DNA of 64,000 nt from Phreatobacter stygius (GCF_005144885.1 NZ_CP039690.1:6808873-6872872), one strand, 5' to 3'; shown: positions 33,888 through 42,073, counted from the first letter of the stretch. Numbers and translations: made by a program. The notes: generated from the letters alone by a model not told the origin.

Positions 33888-34658
33888 ATGAAGATCGCGA
33901 CCTTCAACATCAACGGCATCAACGGCCGGCTGGAGCAATTGCTCGCCTGGCTCGCGCTGACCGGCCCGGACGTCGTTTGCCTGCAGGAACTGAAGTGCTC
34001 CGGTCCGAAATTCCCGGCGCCGGCGCTGGCCGAGGCCGGTTATGGCGCGGTCTCCGCCTGTGACCGGGGTTTCAACGGCGTGGCGATCCTGGCCCGCGAC
34101 ACCGAGCCGGTGCTGATCCGCGACGCCTTGCCGGGATCATCCGATGACGGCCAAAGCCGCTATATCGAGGCCGCGGTCGGCGGCATCGTCATCGCCTCGC
34201 TCTATCTGCCGAACGGCAACCCGCAGCCGGGACCGAAATTTACCTACAAGCTCGCCTGGTTCGAGCGCCTGATCAGCCATGCCGCCGGATTGAAGGCGGC
34301 CGGCGTTCCCGTGGTTCTCGCCGGCGACTACAATGTCGTGCCGACCGATCTGGATATCTATCCAACCAGGTCCTGGACCGACAACGCCCTGCTGCAGCCG
34401 GAGAGCCGCCAGGCCTATCGCCGGCTGGTCGGGCAAGGCTGGGTCGACGCGCTCAGGCGGCTGTTTCCCAAGGAACGGATCTACACCTTCTGGGACTACA
34501 AGCGGAACCGCTGGCAACGCGATGCCGGCCTCAGGATCGATCATCTTCTGCTCAGCCGCGATCTGGCGAAACGACTGGTCGAGGCTGGCGTCGACCGGGC
34601 GGTGCGCGGGCTGCCACGGGCCAGCGATCATGCCCCGGTCTGGATCCGGCTGCGCTGA
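33888..34658 (+). CDS. xthA: Exodeoxyribonuclease III (AP endonuclease)
   Basis: 256 residues, the usual size. Motifs of the exonuclease-endonuclease-phosphatase fold are MKIATFNINGINGR, VCLQELKC (catalytic Glu), AGDYNVVPTDLDIY (Asp/Asn), RIDHLLLS and a C-terminal RASDHAPVWIRL (Asp-His). It nicks abasic sites and trims 3' blocks in base-excision repair. It lies close behind a stress-promoter gene and between Ku and LigD, which fits a stationary-phase repair set. The ribosome site is weak. Confidence 0.92.
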   Translation: MKIATFNINGINGRLEQLLAWLALTGPDVVCLQELKCSGPKFPAPALAEAGYGAVSACDRGFNGVAILARDTEPVLIRDALPGSSDDGQSRYIEAAVGGIVIASLYLPNGNPQPGPKFTYKLAWFERLISHAAGLKAAGVPVVLAGDYNVVPTDLDIYPTRSWTDNALLQPESRQAYRRLVGQGWVDALRRLFPKERIYTFWDYKRNRWQRDAGLRIDHLLLSRDLAKRLVEAGVDRAVRGLPRASDHAPVWIRLR

Positions 34659-34691
34659 TGCCAGGCGTGCGCCCGCCCGCCCGGGGCCCCG

Positions 34692-34700
34692 CTTTTTTTT
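34692..34700 (+). terminator. T-run after exonuclease III gene
   Basis: A run of eight T follows a GC-rich, partly self-complementary stretch (CCCGGGGCCCCGC). A stable stem with a proper loop is not obvious, so this is a weak terminator candidate. Confidence 0.35.
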
Positions 34701-34711
34701 CGCACCCGGAG

Positions 34712-34737
34712 CGAACTCCGCAGCGATCGGACACGTT
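34712..34737 (+). promoter_or_regulatory. EcfG-like promoter before the DUF1236 gene
   Basis: CGAAC (one mismatch), 17-base spacer, CGTT, ending 58 bases before the start at 34796. Confidence 0.55.
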
Positions 34738-34795
34738 CCACCTCGGTCCATGCAGTGCATGGCAATGTCGCCTGAAGCCTGAGGAGATGGTTGAT

Positions 34796-35236
34796 ATGAA
34801 ACGTTATTCTCTCGCGAAGATGACTGTCCTGAGTATCGTCCTGGCGCCGGGCCTCGCCTTGGCCCAGGTCGTTGAACCCGCGCCGCCTCCGGGCGTGCCG
34901 CCGGGCGTCGGCGCGGGTGCCGCAACCGGCGCCGTCGGCGGCGCCATCGTCGGTGGCCCGGTCGGTGCCGCGGTTGGCGGCGTCGCCGGCGCGGTTGTCG
35001 GCGGCATCGCCGAAGCCTCGCGTCCGCAGTTCCGCAGCTATGTGGTCGAACGGCGTCATCCGTCCTACCGCTACTCGTCCGAGGTCGTCGTCGGCGCCGA
35101 GCTGCCGGCCTCCGGCGTGACCTACTACCAGGTGCCGCGTCAGTTCGGCGAGGTCGAGTACCGCTACACGATCGTCAACGACCGCACCGTGCTGGTCGAT
35201 CCGCGGACACGGCGGATCATCCAGATCGTCGACTGA
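34796..35236 (+). CDS. Secreted DUF1236 protein
   Basis: 146 residues from the ATG at 34796, with GAGGAGATGG upstream. It has a signal peptide (KMTVLSIVLAPGLALAQ), a Gly/Ala-rich glycine-zipper stretch (AATGAVGGAIVGGPVGAAVG) and a C-terminal DUF1236 domain: VVVGAELPASGVTYYQVPRQ, then YRYTIVNDRTVLVDPRTRRI. The domain is common in Hyphomicrobiales and its function is unknown. It is followed by a strong hairpin. Confidence 0.85.
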   Translation: MKRYSLAKMTVLSIVLAPGLALAQVVEPAPPPGVPPGVGAGAATGAVGGAIVGGPVGAAVGGVAGAVVGGIAEASRPQFRSYVVERRHPSYRYSSEVVVGAELPASGVTYYQVPRQFGEVEYRYTIVNDRTVLVDPRTRRIIQIVD

Positions 35237-35292
35237 GCCGGTTCCGGTTTGTCGGCAGGGGCGGTCTCGCGCCCGCGCGACGGCCGCCGTCC

Positions 35293-35326
35293 GGCGTCCC
35301 GCCGGCAATCCGTCCGGCGGGACGCC
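35293..35326 (+). terminator. Perfect 13-bp hairpin after the DUF1236 gene
   Basis: GGCGTCCCGCCGG pairs exactly with CCGGCGGGACGCC across the eight-base loop CAATCCGT. There is no T-run; it is followed directly by a 15-bp tandem repeat. Confidence 0.55.
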
Positions 35327-35340
35327 AAGGCCCCAAGGGC

Positions 35341-35415
35341 ACCAAGTCCAACCGCACCAAGTCCAACCGCACCAAGTCCAACCGCACCAAGTCCAACCGC
35401 ATCAAGTCTAACGGC
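35341..35415 (+). repeat. 15-bp tandem repeat, five units
   Basis: ACCAAGTCCAACCGC is repeated four times exactly (35341-35400) and once with three changes (35401-35415). It lies between a hairpin and the EcfG promoter of the YciF-like gene. No coding role is supported. Confidence 0.9.
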
Positions 35416-35423
35416 ATCCGCCA

Positions 35424-35449
35424 GGAACTTGTCCGGCGACGCGCACGTT
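35424..35449 (+). promoter_or_regulatory. EcfG promoter (exact) before the YciF-like gene
   Basis: GGAAC, 17-base spacer, CGTT, ending 66 bases before the start at 35516 and nine bases after the tandem repeat. Confidence 0.75.
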
Positions 35450-35515
35450 AGATCCATGACGTCTCGCATGGAGACGCCTTCCCGCTTTTCTTCCCACGCC
35501 GACAGGAGGTCGATC

Positions 35516-36022
35516 ATGGGCTGGTTTTCCAAGGACATTCAAACCATGGACGATCTGTTCGTCCATACCTTGCGCGACATCTATTATGCCGAGCATCAGA
35601 TCGTCAAAGCCCTGCCCTCGATGATCGACAAGACCACCGATCCGCAGTTGCGCGACAGCTTTTCCATGCATCTGAAGGAAACCCACGGCCATGTGAAGCG
35701 GCTGGAAGAGGTGTTCCGGATGCATGGGGTCGAGGCCGGCGGCGTCGATTGCCCGGCGATCGACGGCATTCTCGAAGAGGCTGACGATATCGTCGGCGAC
35801 GTTGCCGACAAACGCGTGCTGGATGCGGCGCTGATCGCCGCGGCCCAGTCCGTCGAGCATTACGAGATGACCCGCTACGGCACGCTGATTGCCTGGGCCA
35901 AGCAGCTCGGCCGCAATGACTGCGCCAGCCTGCTCCAGAAGAACCTCGACGAGGAAAAGGCGACCGACCGGAGATTGACCGAGATCGCCGAGGCCAAGGT
36001 CAACCTGCGCGCCGCCAGCTGA
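35516..36022 (+). CDS. DUF892 ferritin-like protein (YciE/YciF family)
   Basis: 168 residues from the ATG at 35516, with CAGGAGGTCGATC upstream. The four-helix family pattern is clear: TMDDLFVHTLRDIYYAEHQI, then HLKETHGHVKRLEEVF and AAAQSVEHYEMTRYGTLIAW, which carry the Glu/His residues of a possible diiron site. YciF-like proteins are induced by osmotic and general stress. An intrinsic terminator follows 23 bases after the stop. Confidence 0.9.
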   Translation: MGWFSKDIQTMDDLFVHTLRDIYYAEHQIVKALPSMIDKTTDPQLRDSFSMHLKETHGHVKRLEEVFRMHGVEAGGVDCPAIDGILEEADDIVGDVADKRVLDAALIAAAQSVEHYEMTRYGTLIAWAKQLGRNDCASLLQKNLDEEKATDRRLTEIAEAKVNLRAAS

Positions 36023-36044
36023 GCGCTGCGCCGACTTGAGAAAT

Positions 36045-36079
36045 CCCCCGCTTCGCGCCGAAGCGGGGGAGCTTGTTTT
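36045..36079 (+). terminator. Intrinsic terminator of the YciF-like gene
   Basis: A perfect 10-bp stem (CCCCCGCTTC with GAAGCGGGGG), loop GCGCC, then AGCTTGTTTT. Confidence 0.8.
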
Positions 36080-36213
36080 GGCTCAAGCGCCGCCCGCGGC
36101 GCCGGCCTGGCCGGGCTTTCGTCGCGGCGGTTCTTGCAAGACCTGAAGGCTCCGGCGGGCTCGTCCATGCGCATTTCGCATGGTCGGTTCGCCTTGATGG
36201 CGCGCCCCTGCGA

Positions 36214-36239
36214 GGAACCGTCGCGACGCGGCCGGCGTT
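36214..36239 (+). promoter_or_regulatory. Orphan exact EcfG promoter, no gene downstream on its strand
   Basis: GGAAC, 17-base spacer, CGTT. It points into the 52-codon gene on the opposite strand (36266-36424). It may drive an antisense or small RNA, or be chance. Confidence 0.35.
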
Positions 36240-36265
36240 TGGTTCAGAGCGCGGCGCGGCGCCGC

Positions 36266-36424
36266 TCAGGCGGCGAACTGGCGCTCGCGATAGAGGATTC
36301 GCCTGGCTTCCGCCCGGTAGGCTTCGCGCGCCACTTCGGACAATTCGCTCCAGGTCACATTGGTCAGGCATTCCCGCAGAAAAATCTTCTTGGCGAGCCG
36401 TTCGACATCGGACAACGCAAACAT
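36266..36424 (-). CDS. 52-residue hypothetical protein
   Basis: ATG at 36422-36424, stop TGA at 36266-36268, with AAAGG upstream. The product begins MFALSDVERLAKKIFLRECL, continues TNVTWSELSEVAREAYRAEA and ends RRILYRERQFAA. It is helical, charged and without signal peptide, and looks like a genuine small cytoplasmic protein. An exact EcfG promoter lies 66 bases upstream. No family recognised. Confidence 0.7.
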   Translation of the reverse strand: MFALSDVERLAKKIFLRECLTNVTWSELSEVAREAYRAEARRILYRERQFAA

Positions 36425-36489
36425 TTCCAGTCGCCTTTCATGCTTCAGGCGGCGATCACAGCCTATCCGATCGCCACCTTCGGGCGGTC

Positions 36490-36514
36490 AACGCGCAGGT
36501 GGGCTTGAGGTTCC
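36490..36514 (-). promoter_or_regulatory. EcfG promoter (exact) before the 52-residue protein
   Basis: On the minus strand: GGAAC, 16-base spacer, CGTT, ending 65 bases before the start at 36424. Confidence 0.7.
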
Positions 36515-36534
36515 CGCGCGACCGACGGGCCGCA

Positions 36535-36765
36535 TCAGGCGACGGGTTTGCCGGCACCACGGGCGGCCGCGGTGATCGCTGCGACATCCCAGTTGCCGCG
36601 TTCGACCTCTTTCAGAATGGTGCGCGCGATGGCCTCGCGCGTCGGCTTGTCATCCGGGCCGACCGAACGCTCGGCGCAGACCGACATATAGATGACCTGC
36701 ATCATAGCCAGTTCGTCAGGGGTAAAGGCGCCCCGGCTTTCGAGGTCGGGAATGATCGTCCGCAT
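36535..36765 (-). CDS. Hypothetical small helical protein
   Basis: 76 residues from the ATG at 36763-36765, with AAGAGG upstream. The sequence MRTIIPDLESRGAFTPDELA and the C-terminal REAIARTILKEVERGNWDVA resemble the protein at 42673 (RAIAAAILHMVGADEIDQDA). I suspect both belong to one unnamed Hyphomicrobiales family of small proteins. There is no signal peptide. It is divergent from the acidic protein at 36967. No EcfG-like site was found on its own strand upstream. Confidence 0.65.
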   Translation of the reverse strand: MRTIIPDLESRGAFTPDELAMMQVIYMSVCAERSVGPDDKPTREAIARTILKEVERGNWDVAAITAAARGAGKPVA

Positions 36766-36911
36766 TGAAAGCCTCTTGCGTAGGTCCGGCAAGGTCGCGT
36801 GAATGCGCAGGCGCCTCGCGCCATGGACGGATCATCCTCGCACAGATCGACCGACAATTCGATGCGGACGCGTGTCGCGAGGCCCAATGCCGGCCCGTCA
36901 TGTCGCGGCAG

Positions 36912-36937
36912 GGAACCCCTGCCCGAGACGGGCCGTT
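36912..36937 (+). promoter_or_regulatory. EcfG promoter (exact) before the 121-residue acidic protein
   Basis: GGAAC, 17-base spacer, CGTT, ending 29 bases before the start at 36967. Confidence 0.75.
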
Positions 36938-36966
36938 ACCTCCAACAGACATCAGGAGGACGGGTC

Positions 36967-37332
36967 ATGGGTTGGAACGATCACGAACAGGCGTCCGGAC
37001 CGGACGCGGGGGCGTTGCGGCGCCGGATCGAGGCGGGTCGCTTTGTCGAGGGCTCCGAGGAATATCTGGTCGCCGACCAGGTCGCCCGCGAGGGCATCGG
37101 CTCGCTGAGCGATCGTCAACGCGGCATCTTCGACAGTGCGATCCAGCCGATCCTCGACGAGCCGGACGATCCGCCGCCCGCCGCAAGCGATCTCGGCAAC
37201 CAGATCGACGGCCCGATGGCCGATGACGGTTCGGTCGAGCCCGGGCAGGATGCCGAAGGCGACGGCGACGACGAGGTCGACGAAATCCATGATGCGCCGA
37301 CAATCCAGCCGCCGGATTTTGGTCGCGATTGA
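36967..37332 (+). CDS. Hypothetical acidic protein
   Basis: 121 residues from the ATG at 36967, ribosome site AGGAGG. The N-terminal half (MGWNDHEQASG, then RRRIEAGRFVEGSEEYLVAD and SDRQRGIFDSAIQPILDEP) looks folded; the C-terminal half is strongly acidic and Asp/Glu/Pro-rich (QDAEGDGDDEVDEIHDAPT) and probably disordered. No signal peptide and no recognised family. The exact EcfG promoter close upstream places it in the stress set. Confidence 0.7.
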   Translation: MGWNDHEQASGPDAGALRRRIEAGRFVEGSEEYLVADQVAREGIGSLSDRQRGIFDSAIQPILDEPDDPPPAASDLGNQIDGPMADDGSVEPGQDAEGDGDDEVDEIHDAPTIQPPDFGRD

Positions 37333-37365
37333 CGGCGGCCGGCGACGCCAGGTCGCCTGATCACC

Positions 37366-39918
37366 CTATTTGCGCCGCAGCGGCTTGGCCGCGGCGCGGA
37401 AATCGCGCCAGGGCGCGGCCTTCAGGATCGCCTTCAGCAGATCCGAACCGACCTGATAATCCGCCGGGCCGATCCCCTTCTCGACCGCCTGCCACGGCAC
37501 CGGCATGGCCACCGCCGATCCCGGCCGCGCGCGGGTGGAAAAGGGCGCGATCGCCGTCGCGCCGCGCCCGTTGCGCAGATAATCGATGAAGATCTTGCCC
37601 TTGCGGGCGCTTTTCGACAGCGTCGCCGTATAGGATTTCGGATCCGACTGCTCGAGCGCCTCGGCGAAGTCATGGGCGAAACTTTTCACCTCGGGCCATT
37701 CGGCCTGCGGCGCGAGCGGCATGACGACATGAAAGCCCTTGCCCCCGGAGGTCTTGGCAAAGCTTGAGAAACCGAGATCGGCCAGCCGGTCGCGCACCAG
37801 AAAGGCAGCCTCGCGCACACGCTCCGCCGACACCCCGGGATCGGGATCGAGATCGAAGATGACCTGGTCCGGCTTTTCGATGCTGTCCTTGGTCGAACCC
37901 CAGACATGGATCTCGACCACGCCAAGCTGGACCAGGGCGGCGAGCCCGTCGAAGTCGCGGATGAACAGCAGGTCCTCGCCGTCCTTCGGGTCCTTCACCG
38001 TGGCGATGGCCTCGTGCATGCCGGGCGATGCATGTTTCTGAAAGAAGGTTTGTTTGTCGATGCCGCTGGGCGCGCGCAAGAGGCTGAGCGGCCGGTCGAG
38101 CACATGCGCCCGCATCTGCGGCCAGACCGATTGGTAATAGCCCAGAAGGCCGCTTTTGGTGAGCCCGGTATCCGGCCACAACACCTTGTCCGGATTGCTC
38201 AGCACAACCTTGGTTTCGGGCGCCTTGGCCCTGGCCGGCACCTGCTGCCCGGCCCGCTTTTCGGGACCTTTCTTGCGACTTTCCGTTGGATGATCTCCGG
38301 CACGTTCCACGACAATCTCCCTGGCAGGCTTGTCCTCGCGCAGGCCCTTGAACGCCGCCTGGCGCAAGATCTTGCCGGCGGTCCAGCTGCGGAACTCCAC
38401 CTCCGCCACCAGTTCGGGCCTGACCCAGACGACGCCTTTCTCGCGGGCGGCGGCGCCGGCAAGCGCCGAACCGGCTGTTCTCAGGACGTCGAGCCGCGCC
38501 CTGAGCTGGCCGATCGTCTTCGCACTGAAGCCGGTGCCGACCCGTCCCGCCGGCTTGAGCTCGCCATCCTCGTAATAGCCGACGACCAGCGATCTTAAGC
38601 CCCGCCCGGCGACTTTCGAAGGGACATAACCGGCAATGACGAATTCCTGGTTCAGCGTGCATTTCGATTTCAGCCAGTCACCGCCGCGGCCGCTGCGATA
38701 GGGCGCATCGGCGCGTTTCGAAATGATGCCTTCGAGGCCGAGCCGGCAGGCATGTTTCAGCATCACCTGGCCGGGCTCGCTGAAATCCTCGCTGTAGCGC
38801 AACTGCCCGGCGTCGGCCGCAGCCAGCAGGTCCTTCAGCCGTTCCTTCCGGGCGATCAGCGGATCCGGCCTGAGGTCACGGCCATCGAGATGCAGGAGAT
38901 CGAAGGCGAAATAGACAAATCCCGCCGCCCGTTCTTCCGACAAGGCCTGCTGCAAGGCGGCAAACGACGAGATGCCGGCCTCGTTCATCACCACGATCTC
39001 GCCGTCGAGCAGGGTCGTTTCGCATGGCAGCGCCGACAGGGCCTTGGCCAGGCCGGCGCCGAACCTGGCCGTCCAGTCGAGGCCGGTGCGGGTCAGCAAG
39101 ACGACCTTGCCCCGGTCGATGCGCGCCTCGATGCGATAGCCGTCGAACTTCACCTCGTGAAGCCATCCGGCACCCTCGCCCGGCGCCGGCTTCAGCCTCG
39201 CGAGGCAGGGTTCGACAAAGCCCGGCAGCGGATCGGACGCCGCTCGCCTGGTCGGCCTGGCCGGCCGCGGTTTCGCCTTGCCGGCCGGCGGTTTCGTCTT
39301 GCCGGCCGGCGGCTTGGCGGCGATCGGCCGCGTCGACGCCGCCCGGCCCGCCTCGACGTCTTCCACCGTCCGCCCCGACGCCACCGACGCTGGTTCGTCC
39401 GCCAGGATGTCGCCGTCCTCGCGCGCCGCCTGGTCGCGCACCTTGATCAGCAGCCAGTTGTCGCGCGTCTCGCCGCGCCGCGGCTTCAGCCGCACGAGAT
39501 GCCAGGCCCCGTGCAGCTTGTGGCCCTCCAGGGTGAACGACAGATGCCCCTTGGCCAGGCCCTTGGCCGGATCGGCCTCGGGCATCCAGCGCCCCTCGTC
39601 CCAGACGATGACCGCGCCGCCGCCATATTGGCCTTTGGGAATCATCCCTTCGAACCCGCCATAATCGAGCGGGTGGTCCTCGACATGGACGGCCAGCCGT
39701 TTTTCGCCTGGATCGAGGCTCGGCCCCTTGGTCACCGCCCAGCTCCACAGCACGCCGTCCTGTTCGAGCCGCAGGTCGTAATGCAATCGCCGCGCGGCGT
39801 GCTTGTGCACGACGAAGGCCCCGCCGACCGCCTTCGTCCGGCGGGCCCTGCCTGTCCCCGAAGGCTCCGCGGTGCGGCTGAAGTCGCGCTTGGCGCGATA
39901 AAGGTCGAGCCCAGGCAT
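37366..39918 (-). CDS. ligD: ATP-dependent DNA ligase D (phosphoesterase-ligase-polymerase)
   Basis: 850 residues with AGGGAGATC upstream. Three domains in order: an N-terminal 3'-phosphoesterase (FVVHKHAARRLHYDLRLE, HVEDHPLDYGGFEGMIP; residues 35-165), a Lys/Ala/Pro linker, the ligase with the adenylation motif HEVKFDGYRIEAR (Lys257), and a C-terminal primase-polymerase starting near KVVLSNPDKVLWPDTGLTK with FDLDPDPG metal ligands. This is the full three-domain enzyme that, with Ku, carries out bacterial end joining. It lies 31 bases behind an HWE kinase on the same strand, so the two may be co-transcribed. Confidence 0.95.
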   Translation of the reverse strand: MPGLDLYRAKRDFSRTAEPSGTGRARRTKAVGGAFVVHKHAARRLHYDLRLEQDGVLWSWAVTKGPSLDPGEKRLAVHVEDHPLDYGGFEGMIPKGQYGGGAVIVWDEGRWMPEADPAKGLAKGHLSFTLEGHKLHGAWHLVRLKPRRGETRDNWLLIKVRDQAAREDGDILADEPASVASGRTVEDVEAGRAASTRPIAAKPPAGKTKPPAGKAKPRPARPTRRAASDPLPGFVEPCLARLKPAPGEGAGWLHEVKFDGYRIEARIDRGKVVLLTRTGLDWTARFGAGLAKALSALPCETTLLDGEIVVMNEAGISSFAALQQALSEERAAGFVYFAFDLLHLDGRDLRPDPLIARKERLKDLLAAADAGQLRYSEDFSEPGQVMLKHACRLGLEGIISKRADAPYRSGRGGDWLKSKCTLNQEFVIAGYVPSKVAGRGLRSLVVGYYEDGELKPAGRVGTGFSAKTIGQLRARLDVLRTAGSALAGAAAREKGVVWVRPELVAEVEFRSWTAGKILRQAAFKGLREDKPAREIVVERAGDHPTESRKKGPEKRAGQQVPARAKAPETKVVLSNPDKVLWPDTGLTKSGLLGYYQSVWPQMRAHVLDRPLSLLRAPSGIDKQTFFQKHASPGMHEAIATVKDPKDGEDLLFIRDFDGLAALVQLGVVEIHVWGSTKDSIEKPDQVIFDLDPDPGVSAERVREAAFLVRDRLADLGFSSFAKTSGGKGFHVVMPLAPQAEWPEVKSFAHDFAEALEQSDPKSYTATLSKSARKGKIFIDYLRNGRGATAIAPFSTRARPGSAVAMPVPWQAVEKGIGPADYQVGSDLLKAILKAAPWRDFRAAAKPLRRK

Positions 39919-39948
39919 CGTGCGTGATCTCCCTGGCGGGGCAGCCGG

Positions 39949-40935
39949 TCAGCGCGACAGGATCGAGGTCACCGGCGCTTCGAGCGACCAGTGCAGGCCG
40001 CGCGGCGCATAGATCATCGTCACTGCAGCGTGCAAGGTCGCCTCGGTCATGCGAACCAGGACCGAATGGCCAAATCCGTAATGAGCCGGCTGGCTCACCG
40101 GCGGCCCTCCGGCTTCGCGCCAGGTCAGGACGAACTGCTGCGGTTCGCCGGTGACAGCCCATTGCAAATGCACGGTGCCCCGGTCGTTCGACAGCGCGCC
40201 GAACTTGAGCGCGTTGGTCGAGAGTTCGTGCAGGGCCATGCCCAGCGCCTGCGCGCCGTTCGGCGACAGCATGAGTGGCGGGCCGTCCAGGTCGATGCGC
40301 GGGGCTTCGGCGCCGTCGACATGTTCCAGCTGCCTCTTGGCCAGCGCCCTGATCTCCACCCCCGCCCAATTGCCGTTGACCAGCAGATCCTGGCTCGCCG
40401 CCATGGACTGCAGGCGCCCGGACAATTCCTTGGCGAAGTCCTCCGACGACGAGCGCCTGATCGTCTGGCGGACGATTGCCTCGACGATCGCCAGCATGTT
40501 CTTCGAGCGGTGGGCGACCTCGCGCATGAGCATGTCGCGGATTTCTTCGCTCCTGCGCCGCGCGCTGATGTCCCGGGCGATCTTGGACGCCCCGATGACG
40601 ACACCCTGGCTGTTGACGATCGGCGAAATCGTCACCGAGACATGGACGTCTTCGCCGCTTTTCCTGCGGCGGATGCTGGTGAACGTCTCGACGCGCTTGC
40701 CGGCCCGGATGGTGTCCAGGATGACCCGCTCTTCCGCGTGGCGATCCGGCGGGATCAGGCGTGTGATCGGCTCGCCGATGATCTCATCGGCCGAAAAGCC
40801 GAAGATCCTCTCGGCCGCGGGGTTCCACGAGGTGATGATACCGTCGAGATCCTTGCTGACGATCGCGTCGTCGGTCGAATCGACGATCGACGCCAGCAGC
40901 GCCCGATAGTCCAGTTGCGCTCGGGTCTGAGCCAT
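39949..40935 (-). CDS. PAS-HWE histidine kinase
   Basis: 328 residues from the ATG at 40933-40935; in-frame starts at 40986 (ATG) and 41004 (TTG) are alternatives. One PAS domain (residues 11-125, including ASIVDSTDDAIVSKDLDGII) is followed by the HWE phosphoacceptor region EVAHRSKNMLAIVEAIVRQ (His142) and an ATPase domain with ALHELSTNALKFGALS. HWE kinases are largely alphaproteobacterial and several feed the PhyR/NepR/EcfG general stress pathway. Its position directly upstream of ligD and within a stress gene set makes that a reasonable hypothesis. Confidence 0.88.
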   Translation of the reverse strand: MAQTRAQLDYRALLASIVDSTDDAIVSKDLDGIITSWNPAAERIFGFSADEIIGEPITRLIPPDRHAEERVILDTIRAGKRVETFTSIRRRKSGEDVHVSVTISPIVNSQGVVIGASKIARDISARRRSEEIRDMLMREVAHRSKNMLAIVEAIVRQTIRRSSSEDFAKELSGRLQSMAASQDLLVNGNWAGVEIRALAKRQLEHVDGAEAPRIDLDGPPLMLSPNGAQALGMALHELSTNALKFGALSNDRGTVHLQWAVTGEPQQFVLTWREAGGPPVSQPAHYGFGHSVLVRMTEATLHAAVTMIYAPRGLHWSLEAPVTSILSR

Positions 40936-41276
40936 GCCCGCCACCCCATTCCCATCCGTGAGCCGGAATTCAGAAGCAGGCGGCATCGTCGGGGTGGTTG
41001 CCAAGGAGCAGCAGGTGCCAGCCTGTCCCGGGAGCCGGGCTCTGTCATGTCAATCCGCAAATAGATCCAAAGTTCCAACGGCTTCCCCTTACGCCTTCAC
41101 GGCCCCGATGGCGGCACGATCGAACCGGCAGGTCATGACCGGTTTCCCTGGCGATTTCGAAGGTTGTCGGCGGGGCGGATGACTCGCAGCCTCCGATGCC
41201 CGATGATCCAGCGATCGCACCATCGTCCTGCTCGGCGGCCGGGCCTGGTGCGGCGACAATGGCTTGGGGGACCGCC
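40936..41276. promoter_or_regulatory. Divergent intergenic region, HWE kinase / WYL-TerB-like protein
   Basis: 341 bases with no supported gene. On the minus strand there is GGAAC at 41072-41076, but the bases 16-17 further on (GATT) match the EcfG -10 poorly. I see no other clear signal. Confidence 0.3.
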
Positions 41277-42026
41277 ATGGCCACCCGCCCGATCACCCGC
41301 CCGCCACGGCCCGGCGCGGCCGACGCGCCCGACGCCTCGCTGCCGCCTATCGCGGCTGGCCGATCCTTCCTGATCGAGTATGAGGACGCCGCCGGCCGCC
41401 TGCAGCTCCGGCCGGTGACCGTCTGGTCCGTCAAGGTCGGCGCCGACGGTGTGCCGATCCTGGTCGTCCACAGTCACGATCGCCGGGCGCTGCGCTCGTT
41501 CCGTCTCGACCGGATCAAGGCGGTGGCCGATTTCGACGGCGTGGTTCAGGAACCGCTGGCCGACTTCTTCATGCAGGTGCTGGGGCTCGACTGGCCGGGG
41601 CCGAGCCATGGTCGGTCGGATGCCAAGCTTGCGGCCGATCGCTGGGCCGTCGTGCGCAAGGTGGCGCGCGAGGGTGGCCTGGTGCTGCTGGCGGCGATGG
41701 CGGCCGCCGACAGCCATGTGTCGGCCGAAGAGGTCCAGGTGATCCTCGATCATGCGCTGCGCACCTGCGCCGCGCAGGGCATCAGGCTGACGATCGCCGA
41801 AAGCGAGCGTCTGCGCACCTCGATCGGCCGCATGCGTCCGTCACCCGAGGCCGTCGACCGGGCCGTTGTTGCGCTGGCCGACGCCGACGCGGCCACCATC
41901 GCGGCCGTAATCGACGCCTGCCTCGCCATCGCCGACGCGGATGGCTTCCGGCACCACCGCGAAATGACCCTGCTGAACCGGCTGAGCTTCGGCCTGACCG
42001 GCAGGCGATTGCCAGGCGCGGCCTGA
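41277..42026 (+). CDS. Protein with WYL-like and TerB-like domains
   Basis: 249 residues from the ATG at 41277, preceded by a GGGGG stretch. Residues ~30-95 resemble a WYL ligand-binding module: FLIEYEDAAGRLQLRPVTVW, then LVVHSHDRRALRSFRLDRIK. Residues ~140-245 are all-helical and TerB-like: GLVLLAAMAAADSHVSAEEV and AIADADGFRHHREMTLLNRL. WYL domains sense nucleotides or DNA ends in repair and defence regulators; TerB domains bind metals near membranes. There is no DNA-binding domain, so it may be a sensor or adaptor. Both domain calls are from pattern only. Confidence 0.6.
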   Translation: MATRPITRPPRPGAADAPDASLPPIAAGRSFLIEYEDAAGRLQLRPVTVWSVKVGADGVPILVVHSHDRRALRSFRLDRIKAVADFDGVVQEPLADFFMQVLGLDWPGPSHGRSDAKLAADRWAVVRKVAREGGLVLLAAMAAADSHVSAEEVQVILDHALRTCAAQGIRLTIAESERLRTSIGRMRPSPEAVDRAVVALADADAATIAAVIDACLAIADADGFRHHREMTLLNRLSFGLTGRRLPGAA

Positions 42027-42073
42027 AGGCGGCCCGCGGCATTGCCGGGTCTGAAAAAAATGTCGCCCGGCAT

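Noticed and set aside
35341-35415. Tandem units considered as a CRISPR array
   Set aside because: The 15-bp units touch each other with no spacers and there are no cas genes.
41052-41076. Minus-strand GGAAC upstream of the HWE kinase as an EcfG promoter
   Set aside because: The -10 positions read GATT or ATTG, two mismatches, and it is 140 bases from the start.
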